Below are positions 50,179 to 58,837 of a stretch of DNA of 64,000 nt, in pieces (position 1 is the first letter of the stretch; every line of letters starts with the position of its first letter). The notes under the pieces were generated by a model. The model was not told the DNA's origin. It searched no databases and saw only the letters and a list, made by a program, of their open reading frames with translations. The DNA is from Phycisphaera sp. (GTDB lineage Bacteria > Planctomycetota > Phycisphaerae > Phycisphaerales > Zrk34): positions 124,001 to 188,000 of the forward strand of contig WGMA01000020.1 in NCBI GenBank assembly GCA_016125285.1, read 5' to 3'. A program made the position numbers and the translations under genes.

Positions 50179-51699
50179 ATGAGAAAGACATCCGTGATCG
50201 TGTTGGCGGTAGGGATGGCGTTGGCGGCGCTGGTTGCGTCGCCGCGCGGCGTGCTTGCGCAGCAGGACGAGACGGCCGAGTCCGCGGTCTGGCTGCTGAA
50301 GAAGGGCACGCTCGTACACAGCAACGGCTTGCACAACATCCTGTTACGCGCCCTGCGTCAACTCAACGACCCCGACCTCGAGCCGCTGTTCAGCGGGCTG
50401 GTCGAAAAGCGTCACCCGGTGCTGAAGATCCACGGCATCCTCGCTCTGGGCGAGATCAGCAAGGACAAGGTGCTGGACCTGAAGCTCGTGGCGGACCTCA
50501 AGGACGCCGGGACGCAGGCCCAGCTGGTGTCGTCGGCGATCGAGGGCGATCTGCTGAACGACAAGCAGTGCAAGGAGATGATGACCTGGCCGGGCCTCGA
50601 GACGCCGGTGAAGATCATCATCGCCGCGAAGCTGGTGGCCGAGAAGAAGCTCGACACGCCGGAGGAGAAGAAGCTGCTGACCGACGCGATGTCGGCCGAG
50701 AACGGCGCGGTGCGTGCGATGGCGGCGTTGATGAAGCTGCAGCTGGGCGACGCGTCGGCGATGGCGAGCCTCGAGAAGCTCAACAGCGACGACCAGCGTG
50801 AGGTCGACAACATCCGCATCATGGTGCTGCAGTCGGCGATGCGTTACGACTTCGACAGCCTCGCGCCGCTGGCGATGAAGTGGGCGACGGAGCCGAACGT
50901 GGACCCGGCGGTCAGCTTCCTGGCGCTGCGTGCGGCGATCAAGTTCGGCGCGCCGCGCGCCGCCGAGGCGTGGACGCAGCGTTACGACTCGACGGACAGC
51001 CTCGCCGAGCGCGTGCGTCTGGCCGTGCTCGTGCTCGACCTGGCCGAGAAGCTCGATCCCTCGACGTTCGACGTGCTGATCAAGGACGACAAGCTGCCGA
51101 CGGTGCAGCACGTCGGCGAGGTCGGCAAGCTGATCGCCTCGGGCAAGGACGCGACGCAGCCGACGATCAGGCTGCTCGAGGAGAACAACCTGCTGCTGAC
51201 CAAGTGGGTGTTCACCTACGGCAAGGGGTTGTCGATCGACAAGGGCGAGCCGATCCTCGTGGCGCTGATCCGCAACGCCGAGGGCGGGTCGAACCCCGAC
51301 CGCTTCCGCGGCGAGCGTCTGGAGAACGTCGTGCTGGCCGCCGAGCAGATCGCCGAGCAGGCGCCCGACGCGAAGAAGATCATCGGCGACCTGATCAACG
51401 AGGTGCCGCAGCTGTCGCAGGAAGCGATCCTGATGGGTCTGATCCGCAGCGAGGCGAAGGACCCGCAGACGTTCATCGACGGCGTGACCGAGTGGAAGGG
51501 CGACACCGCCGACGCGCTGGCGCTGCTGCTGCGTGCGAAACACGGCGTGGCGTTCGACCAGGCGCAGATCGACAAGCTGGCGCTGATCGTGCGGGGCGGC
51601 GCCGGGCTGCAGGAGCCGCTGCGCGTCCAGGCCGCGTGGATCTACCTCAAGAAAACCAAGCAGGAGCGTTTCGCTCTCGCCAACGTGCTGGGACAGTAG
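50179..51699 (+). CDS. Secreted HEAT-repeat-like protein, unknown function
   Basis: 506 residues. Signal peptide VIVLAVGMALAALVASPRGV followed by LAQQD. The remainder is a regular alpha-helical solenoid of about 35-40-residue units (HPVLKIHGILALGEIS, ETPVKIIIAAKLVAEKKLD, NGAVRAMAALMKLQLGDAS, DPAVSFLALRAAIKFG), consistent with HEAT/ARM-type repeats. No catalytic motif. It is probably a periplasmic scaffold. The adjacent DegT-family gene starts 79 nt downstream on the same strand; a functional link is unproven. Confidence 0.6.
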   Translation: MRKTSVIVLAVGMALAALVASPRGVLAQQDETAESAVWLLKKGTLVHSNGLHNILLRALRQLNDPDLEPLFSGLVEKRHPVLKIHGILALGEISKDKVLDLKLVADLKDAGTQAQLVSSAIEGDLLNDKQCKEMMTWPGLETPVKIIIAAKLVAEKKLDTPEEKKLLTDAMSAENGAVRAMAALMKLQLGDASAMASLEKLNSDDQREVDNIRIMVLQSAMRYDFDSLAPLAMKWATEPNVDPAVSFLALRAAIKFGAPRAAEAWTQRYDSTDSLAERVRLAVLVLDLAEKLDPSTFDVLIKDDKLPTVQHVGEVGKLIASGKDATQPTIRLLEENNLLLTKWVFTYGKGLSIDKGEPILVALIRNAEGGSNPDRFRGERLENVVLAAEQIAEQAPDAKKIIGDLINEVPQLSQEAILMGLIRSEAKDPQTFIDGVTEWKGDTADALALLLRAKHGVAFDQAQIDKLALIVRGGAGLQEPLRVQAAWIYLKKTKQERFALANVLGQ

Positions 51700-51778
51700 T
51701 ACCCCCTCCGTCGCGGCCACTCGTCGCTGGCCGCACGCCGCTCACCCAACGGTTCCACGCGACGCACCCGAAACACCT

Positions 51779-52957
51779 ATGGCTACCGAGATTCCTCTCT
51801 GGGCGCCGGATATTACCGACGCGGAAATTCAGTCCGTCGGCGACGCGCTGCGGTCCGGCCAGCTGTCCCTGGGACGCTACACCCACCTCTTCGAGCACAC
51901 CGTCTCGCAACGCGTGGGCCGATCGCACGGCGTGGCCGTCGCGTCCGGCACCGCCGCGCTGCACACCGTGCTCGTCGGGCTCGGCGTCGGCCCCGGCGAC
52001 GACGTGATCACCTCCCCGTTCGCCTTCATCGCCAACGCCAACGCGATCATCTACACCGGCGCACGCCCCGTGTTCGTCGACATCGACCGCACCTCCGGCA
52101 ACCTCGATCCGCAGCGCGTCGAAGAGGCCATCACCGAGCGCACCAAGGTCATCCTCGCCACCGAGACGTTCGGCAATCCCACCAGCATCGACGCGCTCGA
52201 GTCGCTCGCCCAACGCCACGAAGTGCCGCTCGTCGAGGTCGCCTGCGAGGCGTTCGGCGCGGTCCACAAGGGACGCGCGGTCGGGTCGTTCGGCAGGGCG
52301 TCGGTGTTCGGGTTCCGCCCCAACAAGCAGATCACCTGCGCCGAGGGCGGCATGATCGTCACCGACGACGACCGGCTCGCGGCGATCTGTCGCTCGCTGC
52401 GCGACCAGGGCCGACCCGTCGAGCTCGAGCCCGCCGACCCCGTGCACGCCGACGCGATGCTCCAGCACGAGCGGCTCGGGTTCAACTACCGCATGTCGGA
52501 GCTCAACGCCGCGCTGGGCCTGGCGCAGATGCAGCGCCTCGACGAGATCCTCGTCCGCCGCCGCGAGGTCGCGTGCATGTACATCGACAAGCTCATGGAG
52601 TTCCCCGAGCTCGTGCTGCCGACCATCGGGCCCGACACGGAGATGAGCTGGTTCGTGTTCGCCGTGCGGCTGTCCGATCCGTACGGCCAGAAGGAACGCG
52701 ACCGCATCACCACCGGCATGCGGCGGCACGACGTGGGCGCGGGCAACGGCTTCCCGCCGATCCACCTCCAGCCGTTCTACCGCCAGCACTACGGCTACGC
52801 CCGCGGCGACTTCCCCAACGCCGAGTCTATCGCCGCACGCACCATCGCGCTGCCGTTCTTCACACGCCTCGACGCCACGCAGATCGAACTGGTCACCCTC
52901 ACGCTGCAGGTCATGCTCCAGCGCGAGTCGCTGCTCCGCCCCGAGAGCGAGGCGTAA
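51779..52957 (+). CDS. DegT/DnrJ/EryC1/StrS-family aminotransferase
   Basis: 392 residues. Family motifs: IPLWAPDITDAEIQSVGDAL, VASGTAALHTVLVGLGVGPG, the PLP Lys183 in FGFRPNKQITCAEGGMIVTD, and NYRMSELNAALGLAQM. The segment normally reading EDAC/EDAA, whose Asp contacts the PLP ring nitrogen, reads VEVACEAFGA, with Val154 instead of Asp. The family makes amino sugars for surface polysaccharides from nucleotide-4-keto or 3-keto sugars. No other nucleotide-sugar genes lie next to it. A 12-bp hairpin follows at 52967-52992. Confidence 0.85.
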   Translation: MATEIPLWAPDITDAEIQSVGDALRSGQLSLGRYTHLFEHTVSQRVGRSHGVAVASGTAALHTVLVGLGVGPGDDVITSPFAFIANANAIIYTGARPVFVDIDRTSGNLDPQRVEEAITERTKVILATETFGNPTSIDALESLAQRHEVPLVEVACEAFGAVHKGRAVGSFGRASVFGFRPNKQITCAEGGMIVTDDDRLAAICRSLRDQGRPVELEPADPVHADAMLQHERLGFNYRMSELNAALGLAQMQRLDEILVRRREVACMYIDKLMEFPELVLPTIGPDTEMSWFVFAVRLSDPYGQKERDRITTGMRRHDVGAGNGFPPIHLQPFYRQHYGYARGDFPNAESIAARTIALPFFTRLDATQIELVTLTLQVMLQRESLLRPESEA

Positions 52958-52966
52958 ACCTCACCG

Positions 52967-52992
52967 GCGCATGTCGCTTCAGCGACATGCGC
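52967..52992. terminator. Perfect 12-bp hairpin after the DegT-family gene
   Basis: GCGCATGTCGCT-TC-AGCGACATGCGC, 10 bases after the stop codon. There is no T tract, so it may be a transcript-stabilising stem or factor-dependent terminator. Confidence 0.55.
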
Positions 52993-53067
52993 GTCCCGAC
53001 GTGCGCGCAGCACACCACCCGCGGCGTCGATCACTTCCGCCTTCCGCGTTCCCACGTCCCACTTGGA

Positions 53068-53622
53068 TTACGGGTGCTGCCAGTCGACCAGCCGCACGAC
53101 CAGCTTGTGCAGCTTGCCGTCGATGTACAGGTCGGCCAGCACGAGCGGCTTGTCGCGGTCGGGCTGCAGGAATCGCCCGACGGGGTAACGCTCGCCGTGC
53201 TCGTTGATGAAGCTTTCCATGTCCAGCAGCGGCCCGGCGCCGATCGGCACCTCCGCCAGGTCCGCGCCGTACTGCTGGTTCAGCCAGATCTGTCCGTTCT
53301 TGTAGCTGTGCACCGTGCGGTTGACCAGCTGGATCGCGTTACCCTTACGCTCGACCTCGATGTCCAGCGACTCGCCGACCTCCGCCTCGAAGGGGTAGTA
53401 ACGCGGCTCCTGGTCGCCGGGGTCGGGCGTGCCGAGCAGGCCCGCCAGGCCGATGTCCGGCAGGCCGCCGCCCTTCGCCTCGCCTTCCTTGAGCTCCTTG
53501 CCCTTGGGCGTGACGAACGGCATCTTCCAGTCCTCGGCCCAGCTCTTGACGGAGTTGCATCCGCCGAGCATTCCGCACACCAGCAGCCCCGTCAGCAGCA
53601 GCATGTTCGAACGCAGACCCAT
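53068..53622 (-). CDS. Lipoprotein of unknown function
   Basis: 184 residues. The N-terminus NMLLLTGLLVCGMLGGCNSV contains a lipobox (GMLGGC) and so predicts an acylated Cys. GGAGG lies 4 nt before the ATG at 53622. The mature protein has a Lys/Gly-rich linker (KGKELKEGEAKGGGLPDIGL) and a beta-rich domain (YYPFEAEVGESLDIEVERKG, VLADLYIDGKLHKLVVRLVD). No family recognised. Divergent from the Dus gene, whose start is only about 48 nt away. Confidence 0.65.
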   Translation of the reverse strand: MGLRSNMLLLTGLLVCGMLGGCNSVKSWAEDWKMPFVTPKGKELKEGEAKGGGLPDIGLAGLLGTPDPGDQEPRYYPFEAEVGESLDIEVERKGNAIQLVNRTVHSYKNGQIWLNQQYGADLAEVPIGAGPLLDMESFINEHGERYPVGRFLQPDRDKPLVLADLYIDGKLHKLVVRLVDWQHP

Positions 53623-53669
53623 CGATCCTCCAGACATCTTTGGCTCAATAAGGCCGACGATCATATCAT

Positions 53670-54761
53670 GTGCCTGTGATCCAGGCGAGCCACGCAACCC
53701 GTACCGACACCCCGGCGTGTGCCACTGGCGGCTTGCCCGCCAGTGCAACGACGTCGTCGCGCGATCCCTTCGCGTGGGTCGCCACCGCGCCGTTCTTCCA
53801 GGCCGGGCTCGCCGGCTACTCCGACGCCGCCATGCGCATGGTCGCCCGTAAGCACGGTGCGCCGTACTGCATCACCGAGGCCATGCTCGATCACTTCCTG
53901 ATCAACGGCGGCAAGGGCCTCAAGGCCGCGGAACTCCTCGACGACGACCACCCGATCGCCGGCCAGCTCATGGGCAGCCACCCCAAAGAGATCGCCGAGG
54001 GCTCGCGTATCCTCGTCGGCCTCGGCTACGACGTGGTCGACATCAACCTCGCCTGCCCCGTCAAGAAGATCAAGAAGAAGTGCCGCGGCGGCCACCTGCT
54101 GTCCGCGCCGCAGGAGGCGATCGACATCCTCGACGCCGTCGCGCAGTCCGTCGCCGGCGACGTGCCGCTGACCATCAAGCTCCGCCGCAGCTACGACGAT
54201 TCCGACGCGATGACCGCGAACTTCCACCGCATCGTCGAGGCCGCCATCCGCTTCGGCTACAAGGGCGTGACCGTGCACGGACGGACCGTCGAGCAGAAAT
54301 ACATCGGCCCGTCCCGCTGGCCCGCCCTCAAGCAGATCACCGACACCTACCGCGCCGAGATGGACGCCGGGTTCCACATCTTCGGCTCCGGCGACATCTT
54401 CACGCCGCAGTCGATCTTCGACATGATCACGCAGACCGGCGTCCAGGCCGCGTCCGTCGCACGCGGCTGCATCGGCAACCCGTGGATCTTCGAACAGGCC
54501 CACCAGCTCATGCGCGGCCAGCCCATCACGCCGCCGACCGTCCAGCAGCAGCGCGACGTCCTGCTCGAACACTTCCAGCTCTCCGTCGCCGAGCACGGCG
54601 AAAACCTCGCCGGTCGCATGATGCGTAAGTTCGGCATCAAGTTCTCCGTCCACCACCCGCAGCCCGACGCCGTGAAGGACCGCTTCATCGCGGTCAAAAC
54701 CCTCGACGACTGGCGCGCCGTGCTCGACGCGTACTACGACGCGACGTCCGTCGGCGTGTGA
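53670..54761 (+). CDS. tRNA-dihydrouridine synthase with repeat-encoded N-terminal extension
   Basis: 363 residues from a GTG. The TIM-barrel Dus core starts near residue 33: VATAPFFQAGLAGYSDAAMR, then YCITEAMLDHFLIN, GQLMGSHPKEIAEG, the catalytic region DINLACPVKKIKKKCRGGHL (Cys in the NxxCP motif), VPLTIKLRRSYDD, VTVHGRT and ARGCIGNPWIF. It reduces uridine to dihydrouridine in tRNA with FMN. Residues about 13-26 (TPACATGGLPASAT) are encoded by a family D palindrome. There is no in-frame start codon between that repeat and the core except the GTGs at 53670 and 53676. Confidence 0.88.
   Translation: MPVIQASHATRTDTPACATGGLPASATTSSRDPFAWVATAPFFQAGLAGYSDAAMRMVARKHGAPYCITEAMLDHFLINGGKGLKAAELLDDDHPIAGQLMGSHPKEIAEGSRILVGLGYDVVDINLACPVKKIKKKCRGGHLLSAPQEAIDILDAVAQSVAGDVPLTIKLRRSYDDSDAMTANFHRIVEAAIRFGYKGVTVHGRTVEQKYIGPSRWPALKQITDTYRAEMDAGFHIFGSGDIFTPQSIFDMITQTGVQAASVARGCIGNPWIFEQAHQLMRGQPITPPTVQQQRDVLLEHFQLSVAEHGENLAGRMMRKFGIKFSVHHPQPDAVKDRFIAVKTLDDWRAVLDAYYDATSVGV
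53716..53746. repeat. Family D palindrome within the Dus coding region
   Basis: GTGTGCCACTGGCGGCTTGC followed by CCGCCAGTGCA: an 8-9 bp stem CACTGGCGG / CCGCCAGTG. The same core occurs between dnaA and the HEAT-like gene. Confidence 0.8.
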
Positions 54762-55127
54762 CGCGCCGATTCATTTTCCATTTCAGAAGCCGCGCCCGTC
54801 TGCGAGTTCGCGTTGCCATTCCGTGCGCGCCGACGTGTTGTCGCACGCGGTGATCGCGCCGTCGCACGGTCAACACGTAACTTACGTCCTTGCGGGGACG
54901 CGATGATCGCGTAACTCCTTATTCCGCGTCGTGGGTCGACGCGCCAGCCACCGAATAGGCGGGTCACCAACGGGACAAAAAGGGGCGCGAACGGGGCGCT
55001 GATGGGGCGTGACACGGACAAAAAGGAGCGCCGGATACTCGAAACAGTGCGTCAAACGGGCGGATCTGGCACGTCCTTCCGTGCGCACGGCGCGACGCGT
55101 CGGTCCACGTACCAGAGCGGCGCGCGG
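54762..55127. other. Intergenic region between Dus and cohesin genes
   Basis: 366 bases between two convergent genes. It contains two near-direct repeats, ACGGGACAAAAAGGGGCGC (54974-54993) and ACACGGACAAAAAGGAGCGC (55013-55032). Between them GGGGCGCTGATGGGGCGTGA matches a segment at 21010-21040. No gene, terminator with T tract or RNA gene is evident. Confidence 0.5.
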
Positions 55128-55751
55128 TCATCCCGCCGCGCGGGTCGGTCGGCGGCGGAGGGTCATGATCAGCAGGAGCAGCAGGAGGACGCCGCCGGCG
55201 ACGCCGATCCAGAGCCACGGGATCTCGATGCGAACGGTCAGCGCGCCGGGCTCGGCGCGGGCGAGCAGGTCCATGTCGTTGACCTGAAACGCTTCGATTT
55301 TCTCCAGCGCCAGCGCGGTCTTCTGTCCGCCGGCGCCCTTCACCTTGAAGTGGACGGTGGCGAGCGTGCCGTCGCCGGTGATGGCGTGGATCGCCTTGTC
55401 GTTGGCGTTGGCGCCGCCGAGGAACAGCAGCGGCAGTCGTCCGGGCGTTTCGGTGAACAGCTTGAGGATCGCGTTGTCGGGCAGGACGTCTCCGCGGGTC
55501 ATGGTGCGGTCGGGGTCCTGCGCGTCGGTCACCACTTCGAGCACGGCGGGGTCGTAGGTGAGCAGGGCCTGCATCGCGCTGACGCCCTTGGCGCCCTTGA
55601 TCGCGATGGGCACGTCGACGCTCTGGCCGGCGTTCGATTCGAGCGTGGGCAGGCTGAGCGTGACGGCCGCGGAGGCGACGCCGCACGTGAAGCACAGGCA
55701 CGCGGCGGCGACGGCGAGCGCGGTCGACGGTGAGGGGTTGCGTCGGCTCAT
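55128..55751 (-). CDS. Membrane-anchored cohesin-domain protein
   Basis: 207 residues. Signal peptide TALAVAAACLCFTCGVASAA, then a cohesin-type domain (about 30-170): VTLSLPTLESNAGQSVDVPI, GVSAMQALLTYDPAVLEV, IHAITGDGTLATVHFKVKG. A C-terminal membrane helix IPWLWIGVAGGVLLLLLLIM is followed by a basic RRRPTR stop-transfer sequence. The cohesin domain would face outward or into the periplasm. Its ATG overlaps the stop of the upstream cohesin-dockerin gene by 4 nt (ATGA), so the two are translationally coupled. Confidence 0.85.
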   Translation of the reverse strand: MSRRNPSPSTALAVAAACLCFTCGVASAAVTLSLPTLESNAGQSVDVPIAIKGAKGVSAMQALLTYDPAVLEVVTDAQDPDRTMTRGDVLPDNAILKLFTETPGRLPLLFLGGANANDKAIHAITGDGTLATVHFKVKGAGGQKTALALEKIEAFQVNDMDLLARAEPGALTVRIEIPWLWIGVAGGVLLLLLLIMTLRRRPTRAAG

Positions 55752-58000
55752 CGCGCCAGCTCCCGGGCGACGTTCTGGAGGACGATGATCGCGTCGCGCG
55801 AGTTGACTTCACCGTCGTTGTTGAGGTCCATGTGGAGGCTGGTGGGCGTGAGGCCGACCCACATCTTCAGGCAGCACTGCGCGTCGTTGACGGTCTGCCT
55901 GCCGGTGCCGGAGCACGTGGCCTGGGCGCGGGCGGAGTCCTCGCCGCCCGGGCGGTTGGGGTATTTCGGATTGTTCGGATCGGTCAGGTCGCTGGGGTCG
56001 TAGATGGTGATCGATCCGTCGACGATGCGGAGGGGCAGCCGCGTGCCGGCCGAGTCGTTGACGGTGGCGACGGTGAGGGTCAGCGGCGTGCGGCTCTTGC
56101 CGGGTCCGGTGGGGATGAAGCGGAATCCGGCGACGGTGCCGCGTCCGTTGAACGGGGTGAGCGAGGCGAAGTTGAACCGGAAGACGCCGGGCTGCACGAG
56201 CTTGTACTGCGAGAGGTCGGAGATGACGCTGCCGTTCTCTGCGTCGGGCGCGGCGTTGGCGATGGCGGGGTCGTAGCCGAGCGCGAAGTCCATGTTGAGC
56301 ACATCGCGTGCGCCGATGAGTTGCACGGCGATGGTGACCGGCGCGCCGCGCGGGACGACGACGTCGGGCGCGAGCAGGATCATCTCATTGTTCGGCACGT
56401 TGCCAGGCACGCTGCTGGGCGTGTTCGCGCCGCCGCCGCCACCAGCGCCGCCGCCAGCGCCGCCACGACCGCCACTGGCGTTCGGGTCCGCCGGGTTGGG
56501 GGCGCAGCGGCCGACGAAGTCGTGCAGCGACGCGACGCCCGCGCCGTTCCACTCCGCGGAGCGCCACCGGCCGTTCGCGTCGGTTGTGTAGAGGTCCCAC
56601 ATGTACCAGTACTTGTTGTTGTTGTAGTCCTTGAAGTACGGCGGGGGCCCGGCCGAGCTGATGCCCGTCGCCTCCATCAGGCCGTACTGATTGAAACGCC
56701 ACGGCTTGCGGGCGTTGTACTCGGCGCTGCCGTTGTACGCGTTGAGCTTCGCGGTCGTTTCGGCGATCCATCGTTCGAAGCAGAGCTGGGCCGAGGCGTT
56801 CTCCCACGGCCGACTGCCCGCGCCGCCGCAGCAGTTCGAGCCGGAGCTGACGGACGGGTCCTGCCCGTCCGGTGCGCCACCCTGACCGGCGCCTTGCGCG
56901 CCGCCGTTGTTGATGCGCGTTGTTGCGCGGCCGCCGGTGAACCCGCAACCGTCCTCGGTGAGGAACAGCTCAAACGTGCCTTCGGACGAGCCGTCATCGG
57001 CGCGCCAGGTGGCCTGCAGCGTTCGGCCGGACACGGTGGCGGTGAACGTGCCGGGCCCGCCGACGGCGCGGGATCTGGTGAACGTGCCGGTGGCGGTATT
57101 GCCCTGCACGCGCACCGGCATGGGACCCCACGTCGTGTTCCAGTCGCGGTCCCACGTCTGCGGGCAGCGCGACGCGGTCGGCTGGGCGGGCGGCGTCGGC
57201 TGCGCGGGCGGCGTCGGCGTCGTGGGTTGCGTCGGCGCTGCGGGCGGCGTTTGCGGCGTGGGCGTGGTTTGCGGCGTGGGCGTGGTGGGCGGCGTGGGCG
57301 TGGTGGGTGGAGTCGGCTGCGTCGGGGTGGTCGTGGTCGTCCCGGGGCCCGGCGGCGTGCCGGCGAGCTTCTCGTCCGCCGCGTAAACGTACGTCGCGGA
57401 CATGCCCGCGGAGTCGAACTGCGCGCCGGTGTTGAACGAAAACGCAACCACGAACCAGCGGTAGCGCACGCCGTTCTTTGTCGTCCCCTGAACGCCGCCC
57501 TGTTCGTTGAACTTCAGCTGCGGCGACGCGTTGATGTTCAGGGAGTGGCGACCGGCGGTCAGCGGCTTGGGTTCGCTGAGCAGCTGCACGCTCGCCGGGG
57601 CGCCCGGTCCGAACGCCTGGATCTGCGCCGACCAGCCCGGATCGGCAAACTCCCACGTCGCATCGGCCTGGTACTTCAGTGCGAACGTCTGCCCGTCAAC
57701 GATCGAGGTCGGCGCTTCGGTCAGACACCCGGCGACGAGCTTGTACTTCGGTCGATCGACCTTGAACTCGATCTTCCCGGGATTGCCCTTGAACTCCTCG
57801 GCGGGCGGCTTCTCGTTCGTCTGGGTCTCGCGAAAGTACTTCTTGCGTTCGACCTTGACGCTCACGAGGTAGTAGGTGTCGGGTTTGCTGGTCTGTGCCT
57901 GCGCGGGTGCGACGAACACGCGTCCCATGTCGCCCGGCAGTGTCATCGCCCCCAGCGTGAGAGCCAGCCAGATCCATCGCACGATATTGAGGTGTCGCAA
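55748..58000 (-). CDS. Large secreted protein with cohesin and dockerin-like domains
   Basis: 750 residues from a TTG with GGGAGG 6 nt upstream. A signal peptide ends near VAPAQAQ. A beta-rich domain (35-210) is followed by a Thr/Pro-rich linker (TTTTTPTQPTPPTTPTPPTT and on), a second beta domain (about 280-350), a Cys-containing region with CFERWIAETTAKLNAYNG, a Gly-rich linker, and a cohesin-like domain (about 545-690: VPRGAPVTIAVQLIGARDVL, FALGYDPAI). The C-terminus is a dockerin-like EF loop, MDLNNDGEVNSRDAIIVLQN (Asp725, Asn727, Asp729, Asp736), preceded by a degenerate first half containing VNDAQCCLKM. It could dock to the cohesin of the downstream protein. Confidence 0.8.
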   Translation of the reverse strand: MRHLNIVRWIWLALTLGAMTLPGDMGRVFVAPAQAQTSKPDTYYLVSVKVERKKYFRETQTNEKPPAEEFKGNPGKIEFKVDRPKYKLVAGCLTEAPTSIVDGQTFALKYQADATWEFADPGWSAQIQAFGPGAPASVQLLSEPKPLTAGRHSLNINASPQLKFNEQGGVQGTTKNGVRYRWFVVAFSFNTGAQFDSAGMSATYVYAADEKLAGTPPGPGTTTTTPTQPTPPTTPTPPTTPTPQTTPTPQTPPAAPTQPTTPTPPAQPTPPAQPTASRCPQTWDRDWNTTWGPMPVRVQGNTATGTFTRSRAVGGPGTFTATVSGRTLQATWRADDGSSEGTFELFLTEDGCGFTGGRATTRINNGGAQGAGQGGAPDGQDPSVSSGSNCCGGAGSRPWENASAQLCFERWIAETTAKLNAYNGSAEYNARKPWRFNQYGLMEATGISSAGPPPYFKDYNNNKYWYMWDLYTTDANGRWRSAEWNGAGVASLHDFVGRCAPNPADPNASGGRGGAGGGAGGGGGANTPSSVPGNVPNNEMILLAPDVVVPRGAPVTIAVQLIGARDVLNMDFALGYDPAIANAAPDAENGSVISDLSQYKLVQPGVFRFNFASLTPFNGRGTVAGFRFIPTGPGKSRTPLTLTVATVNDSAGTRLPLRIVDGSITIYDPSDLTDPNNPKYPNRPGGEDSARAQATCSGTGRQTVNDAQCCLKMWVGLTPTSLHMDLNNDGEVNSRDAIIVLQNVARELAR

Positions 58001-58038
58001 GCGGTGCCTCCCGATATCGATAGAAAGTTGACGGGCAG

Positions 58039-58044
58039 ATTATA
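58039..58044 (-). promoter_or_regulatory. -10 element of the cohesin-dockerin operon
   Basis: A perfect TATAAT on the minus strand, 38 nt upstream of the TTG start at 58000. The -35 region (TGCCGT at 17 bases) is weak. Confidence 0.5.
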
Positions 58045-58272
58045 CCTTCCGCCGCTCGCAAACGGCACCATGCAACGGGCCTCGCGGTCCCCCGAACCGA
58101 CGCCATCGAACGCCCGGTGCAACGCAGCGCATGACCACAAGCCCCAGGCCTGCGCGCCCGGTGTGTGGATGGTGGTCGTCGCGTCTTCGCGGATCGACGG
58201 TGTCTGCACTGCGCTCCTGCGGCGCGCAGTAACGCCCGGCGCTTGGCATGCAAACCTGGGCGTGCGGTGCGT

Positions 58273-58776
58273 CTACTTCTTGTTGTGCCTGTGCACCGGC
58301 TTGTTGGGGCCGCTGGCGCCGAAGTCGGCTATCCAGACGATGCCGCCCGCGGGGCCTTTGGCGTAGCCGAAGCCGACGGCGTGGTAGGCCTTGTTGAGGA
58401 TGTTCTTGCGGTGACCGTCGGAGCGCATCCAGCCCTTGAACGCGGCTTCGGGGGATTTCTCGCCCTTGGCCATGTTCTCGGCGAAGGCCATGGCGCGGTA
58501 GCCGGTGTCCTTGATGCGCGTGCCGGGGTTGCCGTCGGCGAGGTGGCCCTTCTTGCCCGACTTGGCGAGATAGTCGGCGTACTTCTGCGCGGCTTCGGTG
58601 AGCTTGGGGTCGAGCTTCAGCGCGGGGACACCTTCCTTGGCGCGTGCGGCGTTGTGGAGTTCGAGGAGCTCGTCGGCGGTTTTGGGGCCGAGGTCGTGCC
58701 TGTCGGGTTGGGCGGAGGCCTGGCCGGCGACCAACGAGAGCGTGAGCAGCGTCGCGATGGCGGAGCGGTGGAGCAT
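58273..58776 (-). CDS. Secreted CAP-domain (SCP/PR-1) protein
   Basis: 167 residues. Signal peptide SAIATLLTLSLVAGQASAQP. The CAP domain is complete: LLELHNAARAKEGVPALKLD, KYADYLAKSGKKGHLADG, MAFAENMAKGEKSPEAAFKG and WMRSDGHRKNILN, with the conserved His/Glu set. Bacterial CAP proteins are secreted and of varied or unknown function. The start at 58776 gives the signal peptide directly, although no clear Shine-Dalgarno is seen. Confidence 0.88.
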   Translation of the reverse strand: MLHRSAIATLLTLSLVAGQASAQPDRHDLGPKTADELLELHNAARAKEGVPALKLDPKLTEAAQKYADYLAKSGKKGHLADGNPGTRIKDTGYRAMAFAENMAKGEKSPEAAFKGWMRSDGHRKNILNKAYHAVGFGYAKGPAGGIVWIADFGASGPNKPVHRHNKK

Positions 58777-58837
58777 GCGTCGAAGGTGTGTGGCTGGGCC
58801 GAATTGTCGCGCGGTTGAGACGGAGCGCGGTGTGATG

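Noticed and set aside
55128-58000. Cellulosome-type degradation complex
   Set aside because: Only cohesin and dockerin-like modules are visible; no glycoside hydrolase or carbohydrate-binding family was recognised in either protein.
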